From Rachycentron canadum (Eukaryota > Chordata > Actinopteri > Carangiformes > Rachycentridae), in contig CM076668.1 in NCBI GenBank assembly GCA_038496675.1, forward strand, positions 16,069,808-16,133,807: DNA of 64,000 nucleotides, written 5' to 3'. Below the pieces are notes generated by a model, which saw only the letters and a program-made list of their open reading frames with translations, ran no database searches and was not told the origin of the DNA. Position 1 is the first letter of the stretch. Every line of letters begins with the position of its first letter. The position numbers and the translations under genes are program-made. Shown here one piece after another: positions 50,790-61,200 of this stretch.

Positions 50790-51010
50790 AGTATGTGCAG
50801 ATGACTTTAGCATAGTTTAGCTAATCTTATTTTAGTTTAGTGTAAAGATTGGAAGCAGGAGGAAACAGACTGGCTTTTCTGGCAAATCTTTACTTTGTGT
50901 TATTTGTGTGCCCCGTTTGTGTAGCATGAGTCGTCTCAAGTGTGTGCACATTAGCTGTTAGCTTCAAAATATGCTAGCTCCCCGCCTGTTGTTTGCTAAG
51001 ACATGAGCAT
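50790..51010 (+). repeat. Teleost TTAGCATAGTTTAGC...GGAAGCAGGAGGAAAC repeat
   Basis: TTTAGTGTAAAGATTGGAAG, CAGGAGGAAACAGACTGGCT resemble the better-preserved copy at 62,410. Confidence 0.45.
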
Positions 51011-54000
51011 GTGATATATATATAATATTAGCACCAATCAATTAGTTAGCTTGTAAAGCTAATCACTTCTTGACTCAACTCCATATTTCCACAGAGGATT
51101 GGTGTTGATATTCACATGTAACTCAGAGCTCAAGCATATTTACTGAAATGCTAAGCTATATGCTTTTTGGCCTTTGCGTTTCAATGTCTAAGCAGCAATT
51201 ATAGAGACAGAAGCTGAAATTTTTGGTTTCAACTTCCTGCTTAAAATTATGATTTATTCAACTAGCAGCCGAGTAATTTGAGCCGTAGGTAGCTGGAAAA
51301 TCAAAGAGTCGAAGGCAACAAGCTGATAAAAAAAATAAATAAATAAAAAAGGCTGATTTAAAAAATAAAAAAGCATGATAAGGTGTATATATGGCTTCTG
51401 AGAAACTCATTCAGGTGTAACACCAAACACCAAGCTTCATTAAAAGACAAATATATTTTAATATATGCACATCACAGATGAATTTTAAGTGCGTTGCATA
51501 AATTCTGTCCTCCTTAGTAAGTTAATGTATGAATGGACTGCGTGTGGACGTCCCTGTGTGGGTATTGTGAGATAGCGATCGGCTGGTTCTGTTCAGAGAC
51601 ACAAAAAGCACAGAGACAGATCAAAGCTCTGCTCCAGCCTCAGTTCGCTGACCTCAGTGATGGTGTGTTTCTCCCGATCAGTCGGAGAGACGTGTGATGG
51701 CAGAGACAGTGTTGACAACGAGTTCAAACGTTTGCTTTTATGTACATAAAATGTGAAGTAATGTCTGTGTGATATTTATTATCAGACTGGTTATCAGGGG
51801 AGCTGAGACATTTCTCTCAAAGCTATTTTATAATATCTGGTAATAGTGAGAAACAAAGTATAGAAATATTCTTACATAATAAATGAAGGCTGTTTCTTTT
51901 ATTATTTCAGGTTTCACTGAACTAATGTACCTGGATCACTCACCCTCCAGCTTGCGTTACACTCTGTCAACGGGGCCTTGATCCAGTTATCGTTGTTATA
52001 TCCCCATCTAGTGGCTGATCACTGTCATCACATCTACTGAGCCCAATGAGAATAATGTTCTACATGAGGAAAACAAATTCAGTTACATTCATTTAAAGTC
52101 ATTTAAAGGCTCAGTCCATACAAACTGCACGAGTTTGTTCTTCATGAACCAACAAATTTGTTATCAGTTTGACAACCTGATCAAAACACGAATACAAACC
52201 AATATTCTTTGAGAGACAAATTTTGTGTGACAAATCCATAATATACTATAAATCTAAGTGCATTTTGACTATGTAGTGAGTTCACTCTGGAAAATAACTA
52301 AACTAAAATAAACATTAGAAATAATTGTATGCAAATACATAAACTAATTGTGTTCAGTTGTCAAACAGCCTTAGTGAAACTTTAGAAAACAAAAACAGAT
52401 CTGACATCTTTGTTTAATGGTTTAATCCCATCTTTGTTTAATTGGCAGAGGTATCCGAAAGTCACAGACTGTGAAACTGACTTTTTAAACTGGCTTTTAA
52501 AATATTCAACAGCCACTTCTCTTTCCAAACAAAGGACTGTTGTTGCTTTAGATAATTAACAGACTTTACAGTTTTCACTGGACCAAAGTAAAAAATATTC
52601 ACAGCTTAACTGTTGATAAAAACCTGTCTGGATGGTTAAGTTCCCTTTTTTGTTGTCCTCGTCTTTCCTAGTCTTTGTTTCCTGTTTTATTTTGATACTC
52701 ACCTCCTGTCTTATTTCAGATACCTCCACTTCCTGCCGTCCTGTCTGACTGTCTGTGGTTCTGTCGTGACACTATGGACCATCCAGTATAACAGGGACAC
52801 TGTGTCCTTGAAACAGATATGGCTTTTAGGATTCACCTGTACTGTGTCAGGTAGAAACAGATAGCGGAGGAGTCGAAATCAAGCATGTCTGGATAAGTGA
52901 GAAGGAATATTTGTATAGAATTTGGACGAACTGGCCCTTTATCAAGATGGCAAATCTTTTTTGTTAAGACATTTAAGTCATTTATTGAGGCACTTGACAC
53001 AAGCCATGGAATGTACAAATCAAATACAACAAATTTAAGGTATTTTTTTCACATTCTTGCATCTGTAAACATGGTAAAGATAATACATTCTGACAATTGA
53101 TTCACATTGTACTGTCGCCCCCCCACCCCCACCCCCAACCATCACCACCACCAACGGAGAGACACGTGACAGAAATACCAACAGCTCGCTCAGGGTAGTG
53201 AACAGTAAACAACAGCTACACATAATGTACAAAACAGCAGTGGAGCCATTTACAAAACTATTATAGACAAGCTGTTCATAAGCTCCTATTGTACCTGAAA
53301 TGCACCTATTCAGTCATTTCACATCATGTGTGTGTAAGAGGTAAGTTAATCAGGGATGAGGCCTCTAAGTCTATTTAGCAGCACAAGTACAATTCTCTAC
53401 TCCAGAAAACTGATCATTATTCAATAAATATACAAATACATTATCTATATTATGAGCAGGCATGTGCACAGGCAGTTTATATGTGTCTATCTGCTTTGGT
53501 TCTCTAGGATGTAAACATAAATGTATTTTTTTTTTAAATATAATAACTTGATTATTGTTAATTATAATTATCAGTTTTATTTTTTTCAATCTAAAAATAA
53601 TTTTATTTTTGTTATCATGTGGCGCTGGTTCTTAAACATGTCTGTGTACATACCTGCTTTGTAGAAACTTCCAAGGCCAACAAAACAACAAAACAAAAAC
53701 ACAGGTGTATGAAGGTGGATAAGGCTGTTGTTGGGCTACTGCTCATAAAGAGATATGAGGTTTGAATGTGAAAGCTACAGCTCAGGTTTCGAAGGATGTT
53801 CACACACCCTGTTGTCCTCTTGGGCCCAACAAAACTGAACAGCTGGCTCAGCTGGTGCTCACATCAGTGAAGGTTGGTGACAATAAGGCTGTAGTTAAAG
53901 GAATAATCTGCCAAAAACATAGGTTTTGAGGATCAAATACTTTAACTGCCTGTAGGTTTGTAAAGCGTAGGTTTGTCCCAAAAGTCATACTTTTGCTAAA

Positions 54001-54059
54001 ATATGCCAGATAAATAAAGAGTAAAGAGTTTGTCGTTGACAGCTGTTGTAAGATAACAC

Positions 54060-54260
54060 AGTTTCAGGGCCATGGTTGATCTTTAATGACCATCAGTGGG
54101 CGACTCCACTGAAAAAAGATGACAGATTGTATTGAAATCTATTGGAAAATGGCCCGACTTCTCACTTGATTTATCACTTCAGTAAACATTTTCCCGTTTT
54201 CCTTATGAGGTTATGGTCTCAGTCTCTAGTTTTCAAGTCTTCTCTAAAACAACATGATGA
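54060..54260 (-). repeat. Inverted copy of the 28,790 repeat family
   Basis: GACCATCAGTGGGCGACTCC, TTGTATTGAAATCTATTGG, GGTTATGGTCTCAGTCTCTA and AAAACAACATGATG reverse-complement the blocks at 28,790-29,080. Confidence 0.65.
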
Positions 54261-54717
54261 TTTTCTAAATTATGGTCCTGCCTTGTATTATGTGCAAAAA
54301 GGTGTGCGAGTGTGGGCAGTGGAGAGAAGGATTACGCTGACTGGTCCTTTAAAGCCTACAGGCAGTGAATGTTTGATACACAAGTTTCCCTTTAGGATGT
54401 TGGACACAGTCATTTGATGCTCAGTCTATTGTAGACCAACAGTCATCTCTACCGTGTCTCAGATTGACAGTTTTGTGTCAGTCCTGATGTTGTTTGGTAT
54501 TTATGTTGTACTTAGTGGCCTGGTGGTGAGACTATGACCACATTTTCACAGGGACAATAAACACAGAGATTTTACCCCCGTCATGCGCTGTATGAGATCT
54601 TTTATCTCTGTCAGAACATGGGGAAAATCTGCTGCAGCCTGTTTATACAAACACAGTGCATCTGTTACACACAGATTTAAAAACCACATATTTTTATACC
54701 TGTGTAAATCTGTCCTA

Positions 54718-54880
54718 TTAGCCCGTCCCGTTCTGTGGTGTGAGGCTCTCCCAAGGGCAGATGATCTCTTTGGCTCCCACCCCTCCTCGAGAGGCAGCCC
54801 TGTTCTCTTCCTCCTCATCCTCGGACTCTATGGGGTAGATACGACACTCTGGAGGAATATCCACTTTAATCTGGAAGAAA
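54718..54880 (-). CDS. rgs9: rgs9 last exon of the long isoform
   Basis: Acceptor TTGTGCAG|T completes Asn of NFFQIKVDIP, identical in pattern to mammalian RGS9-2. It continues YPIESEDEEEENRAAS and ends KEIICPWESLTPQNGTG, stop TAA at 54,718. The acidic EDEEEE run is longer than in mammals as I recall them, and six or so residues follow the ICPWESL at which, as I recall, the mammalian protein ends. Confidence 0.9.
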
Positions 54881-55232
54881 CTGCACAAGGTTTCAGAAAG
54901 GGTCTGGTGTGAGACACATCTGACACCAAGAGTCTGTTAAAATACAACACAGTCAGAAATCAGTAGGACAGAGAGAAGTTAAAGTGCAAACAGTTTTGAG
55001 GGTGTTTACATCATGAGGCAGAAATAGGCTGAAATAGGCTAATAACGCAGCAGTGATCTATTATTACCGTGTAGTAATTGTAGCTGATGTCTTAGCAAAT
55101 TGTTGCTTATTATAACATCTAGTGTACACTGAGCAACATTAGCATTAATTTAGAGATTTGTCTCTGTTTACAAGATGAATCTGAATCTCTTTTGACTCTG
55201 TTTTGGTCTCCACCAACTCCTGAGGGAAATAT

Positions 55233-55271
<39 letters not shown>

Positions 55272-58200
55272 TTAGCTGCTGAATGCTCCACATTGTTCAA
55301 CAGCTAGTTGCTAACTTGAGGTGAGGATAACTTATACAGTAAAGCTGTGTGTTATAAAACCAATACAATGTGCTAAAATACACTAAAATGGTAGAAATGA
55401 GTGGAACTACAATCATGACGTCTTTCACATTATACAAAGTCACATTGTTAATATAAAAATATGAGATGGTGCAGCTTTAACTTTTGGTGTCCAATCAGCC
55501 TGGTTTTGAGACCAAAATCTGTCTGAGTCTAAATATCTAAATATCACTAAAATATTGCTCTAGTTTAAAATGTACAACCCATAAACATCAGCACACATTT
55601 TGCCTGGTATCTTTTTTTTTATATATTTTAGCCATTTTCATCATTTGTGTTTTTGAACAATATTGTCAGATTGAGGTCACAAGGTACAAAAAACTTGGAT
55701 TGCATTGTCCTGCTGTAATTCCTAGTTTGTTCCCCTAAACACCTTCAAAGAGCCCAAAGGTGCAAAGTCAGCACTTGAATCAATGTTAAAATACGTTTCA
55801 ACTTAAACTTCTGAATTAGAGTTAAAACAATGAAAACACATATCACAATAGAAACACAATAGAACGTTAGTGAGGACATGGTGTTGTTGATTTTGAATGC
55901 AGAACTGTTTAAGTTAAGTGTTTTTAGCATGCACTCACTTGCCAATCCGTCTGGGTGGAGCCTGACTGGGTTGATCAGGGCTGATTGGCTGAATGCGGCT
56001 ACTTGTCCCAGCAGCTGCGTGGCATTTAGGCGACAAGCTGGCGAACATGGTGGAGGGGGTGCAGCCCCGCTTCAGCAGACGGCGCAGTGAGAGAGCCATC
56101 CGAGACTTGGGCATGTTACCGCCTGCGGGTGCTCGGCCCTCTGGGTTCCCCTCCGCGTCTCCTTCGCTGGCCTCTACTCGCCGCTCAGAGGCTGAGGTGC
56201 TGTCTAAGGCCACGCTGATGGGGGATGGACAGGCCGGGGTGTGGGCCATGAAGGGCAGAGAGGGCGAGGCGTTGGCAGAGGGGGAGTCAGTGAAGCCAGA
56301 GTAGACAGCGAGGTGGGGGACAGGAGTGGTGAAGCGACACAACTGTGTGGTCAAAGGGCATGAGACACAAGTTAGAGGGCATCATGTGATGGTTTCACTC
56401 GCACAGATGCTTCTCTCTCTACAGAACTGTATCATGATCAAAGTCACACACAACAAATGGTTAAAATATCCTCAAATATTCACTCAGGTATTTTTGCTTG
56501 AACAGTGACTCAAACCATCACAATCAGTCATCAGAATCAACCAGTTATAAACTAATTGTTCGACTGCAATACATATAAACGTAGCTGATACAATGGTTTG
56601 TTTTTTACTGATACTTTTCAGGCAATAGAAAGAAAGAAACAGACACAAATTAAATAAAGGGAAGGAGAAAGACGGAAAGAAGATATAATATAAAGAATTA
56701 AGAAATACAGGAAGTTACACAGGAAGAAAGAAAGCGATAAGAGAGAAACTCTCTTTAGTTTCATTGCTGGTAATCAGGACCATTATCATTATCATCATCA
56801 GATAAGGGTAACAGTTTCCAGGGCTATGACATTCAGACAGAGAGTGAATGACAACTCAAGAGACATGAACATGAGGTGGTTTGTGGATGTTTTATTAGAT
56901 CATGACAGATGAAGAAGACAACACACAGTAAGAGTACAGAACACTGTATGAGTGAAGGTGGACGGTACAACACATGTATTTATGAGAAGCAGCGTGACAC
57001 ACAACAGTTACAGCTTGTACAGACAGAAATGCAGCAGATGTCTCATGACGCATGTGAACAGGCCTGTAATTTAGAGTGTTTTCAAAGCCCCAGTCCACTC
57101 TAATCACAAAACTTTACTTCTTATGGTGTTTTTTTATTAGTTCAGGGTTTGAGGTCTTTGGTATTTTGAGACATTTGCCGGGAAGATAACTGTCATTTTA
57201 CCAAAAGTCTCAGTGGCAAATATTTCGAAACCTGGGAAAATACATGTAAAACCAAAACTGTGTGAAGAACCAAATACCGCAAGAGAGAAGTGGAAAGGAT
57301 GTTAATGGGTATTGTTTTTTGAAGGGGGGGGTTTTGGAGGTAAATGAACTGACCTCATTTTACTTCAGCAGACATAAACCTCTACTACCTAATATGCATA
57401 TTTAACAGTGGCTCTAACACCATGCAACTGAATTGCGGTTGGGGTTTTCTCAGCTACGCATGTTCTCGTTACCACATCACTTTCTATTTTTTGAAAATAA
57501 ATAAATAAATACTTGCGCTTTCTGCAGCACAACCAACACTCAAACCGATGACAGTAGTTTAAGAGGTGCTGACCAAACACCGAAACACAGAAAACAGGTC
57601 CTTGTGATTCATTTTGTGATTCGATATGATTGTGGTTGTGTACTGTTTGCCTGTGAACGTTTGAACATCACTAATCCTTTAACAGCTTCAAAACAATGAG
57701 CTGAAAGATGCTAAAAAGCTCCATATAACTGGAGGAAACTGGCTTTAGGTGATAACTCTCTGCGAGTTTGCAATTTAAGAGCAACCCCTCTAGTTTAAGA
57801 CGGGTTTGATCCATTGTTACAATAAAAATATTGACTATAGCAGCTTTAAACTGAGGCATTAAACTGAGCTTCTTTCTAAACGACTCCACTAAATAATTCA
57901 ATAAAATCTCAACCAATCCAAACCCTGACTGCGTGTGTTCAAAGCCACATGGTTGATGTGTTCATTTCTTAGGAGGAGGAGGGGGAACCTCCTTGCCCTG
58001 CTTGCTGAGTTTGCTCATGACCTGTGTGATGTCAACGGGAGCACTGGCCGCCATCTTGGCCCTCTGCTCCTGCTCCTGCTGCCGGAGGATGATGGGACTG
58101 AGACTGGGTCGTCTGTTCTTGGCGTTCTGCTCCAACTGCGCGTCACTGTGCACACAAAACACAAAGAATCGATCCATTAAGAGGAGGAGGAGAGAAATAG

Positions 58201-61200
58201 GAGAAAGATGAAAAAGAGAGGAGAAGGAGAATAAGATGGACCAGCAAAGAGAAGAGGAGGGAGGGAAAGACAAGGTGAAAATTAAGTTTTGGAGGGAGAT
58301 GGATGTGGTGGTTTCAGGAAGCTACAAGGACACTGACATAAAACAGAGAGATGAGTAATGTAAACTGTGGTTTTTGGTCACTACTTTCTTTTCCGCTTTT
58401 GATGTTCAACTTTTGATTCTTCCTCATCTGGGTTGAGAAAACTGAATTCAGGCTGACTTTTTAAACTTTTTTTGCCTAAATTAAACAGCAGATAAAAGCT
58501 GTGTGAAAAATTGGTTGATTAAAGCCAAAAAAAAAAAAAAAAATCCTATTTGTGTCTTACGAGAACTTGTGCTCCTCAGGGCAGATGGCTTTCTTCGTTG
58601 TGTCCTTAAAGACTTTAGATTTCATGTACCGCCCATATGAGTCCTGCAAAACGCACAAAAGCATCATGGCTCAGCATTATTTAGTGCAAGCATTTTAACA
58701 GCGATGTTACCTTGTGATTAAACCCACCTACTGGTGCGTTTACTGACCTTCTTCATGAGCATGTAGATGTGAGTTTGGGCGGCATCCAGGACGTATCTGT
58801 GTGGGTGTTTCAGGCCACTAACTGTGATTTCCATTGTCTTTCCATCGATGTTGATCCAACGCGGTGCACCACGAGCCAGGAACGTCCTGGGATCAAGAGA
58901 TTTGGAAAAACACAAGGAAAACAGTTTAACACAGGAATGTGCAACACAAGTGACTCTAAGCAGATGTTGCATTGTGTTTATTACTTTTCAATACTGAATG
59001 ACTGTGATGTCCAGGCTTCAATGAAGAAGCAACGCTGCTCAGACGGTGTATTGTAACCTCTTTTTTTGTAAAAGAAACTGAAGCTAAACCTCTTAGCAAG
59101 ATTGGTAAATAAACAGCTGCTAATACTAACATTAGCTGCGTAGCAAAAGCAAAACATTAGGGGTGCAACGATTTATCGACTACATCGACGTATCGATTTA
59201 TATTCCTACGATCCATGTAAATCGATAGGCACTCGGCAAGTTGTCCTTCACTGGGACATATATAGATCTGAAATTGATTTGCAAGGTAAATAATCAAATG
59301 TATGGATACTGAGACTTTGCACACAATTAACTTTATATGGTCGTGTTGTTATTTACTTGTCAATCATTTTCATTATCAAATGATCAGCAACTCATTTTTT
59401 TTCATTAATCGCTTGTTAATGAAATTGGATGAACTGCAGCCAGAGAATGTTTGGTCTATTATTTTCCATCTTCCACGAAAACAATCGTTTAAGCCATTCA
59501 TTTTCTGTCATTGACTGATGGACTAATTAATTCATTGTAAATCATCTCAGCTGTATTTCCATTCCATATATTACACACAGACTAGAAATTAAGACATTAC
59601 TTGTAGATCTGCTCTGCTTTCTCTCTCATCGTCGCAGCTGTGCCCCACTTCAGATCCTCGCATCCTTCCCAGAAAGCCAAGTTCTCACCTGAAATGGTTC
59701 AAGATAGAACAGAAAATAGTAAAAAAAAAAATAAAATGCTTTTCTTAATTCCATCTAATGGCTGGAAAAATAACATTGGATTACCAAAGATGAATCTACA
59801 GCATAGTAACGATACCGTTTCTGTAATCGACCATCTTACCGCTGAATTCTTTCTTTAGGAAGAGTCTGAAATCATCTCGTCCTCGAGGGTCTGAGAGCAG
59901 CTCCCCGAAGCTGAACGTCCACCGCTCCACACGCATTTTAGTTGGTATTTCCACACTGCAGCGCACACAAACAACCACAGAGGAAGAACCATGTTAAATT
60001 GAAGAAATGGCACATCATTTTATTCTCAGCTAAAACTCCATGAATTCAATATGTTACGCTTCATCCTCAGCTGACGCACTTGGGCATGTTCAAGGTCCAG
60101 TATGTGATATCATCTGTGAGCCAGGGGTTGCTGGGAAGACACTTGGACAGGAACGGGTCGTGGCTGTTGTAGGTGGCGCAGTATTTCACCAGTCTGCATG
60201 AAGAAGGGAAAATAATTGGCTGCTTATAACGTTTGAAGAAAATAACTTTTTCATTACAGCCAACAATACAGACTAAACTTCCCCTCATTAAAAGTAATGT
60301 CACATTACATAAGTACAGCAACAGTGATAATGATGTAGATCACACCATTAAATATTAACCAAAGTGGTGCATCATGAGTCATCAATGTTTATCTGTTTGT
60401 TAGTTAATGAGATAACTCTGTTTTATTGAAGTTTTGATGTAGGGTTTGAACCTAATATATGAAAAGTCACCTGCATAACTTGACACTATACAAATAAAAT
60501 TGGCTTGAACCTACAGCATCTCTATGACATTTGCATCGGTGCATGACCTCCATTATATGTTTGCTCTTTTGAGACGTAACCAGCCTGAACCTGCTGATTT
60601 GTCGTAGATAATATTAGAACTGGAAATACAATCTTACGCGCCAATGGACACAGATGACTTCACTCTGGGCCTCATGATAGACTGCTGGGTGAAGATCATC
60701 TACAGGGAGCAGAGGAGAGATGACAGCTATAACAATGTGAGGCAAATGGGTCTGTCTCTGTGGATCAGTGCTAACGGTTCACACAGCTGTTGGTTTAGAT
60801 GAAACACAGAGAGAGAAAAATGCCAAAGAAGAGTGGAGGATAAAATCTCACTTACAATCCTCTCAAAGTAGTCAGGTGTTTTTATCTGAGGGGAAAAACA
60901 CACAAATTAAATGTTGCTTCACCGATTATGTGTCGTTTCACAGATAAAAAAAATAAGGAAAGACAAAGTTGGATATTGTGCTGTGTATGTTTGTGTACAC
61001 ACTTTTGTAATTATGTCTTTCTGAGGATCATGGTGAGTTTAGACTTTCAGAGTGAGGATATTTTTTATGATCTTCAAAGAGCTGTTTGAGATTTAAGACT
61101 CAGCTGCAAAGAGCACTGCATTGATTTAGCAGTGTTCTTCAATAACACTGTCTGAGTCATGATGTGAAGTCTTTTCAAAAATGATCAAAATCAATGCATT

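Larger units (their letters stand above)
38582..54717. other. Intergenic region between grin2c and rgs9
   Basis: No coding exon of a third gene was recognised on either strand. The region holds microsatellites, the hAT-like fragments at 40.7 and 42.2 kb, a LINE reverse-transcriptase relic at 44.1-44.7 kb and a compound repeat block at 48.5-49.8 kb. Stretches between these are anonymous. Confidence 0.5.

Noticed and set aside
55993..56304. 103-codon plus-strand frame
   Set aside because: Antisense of the rgs9 long-isoform exon, whose minus-strand product has RGS9-2 motifs.
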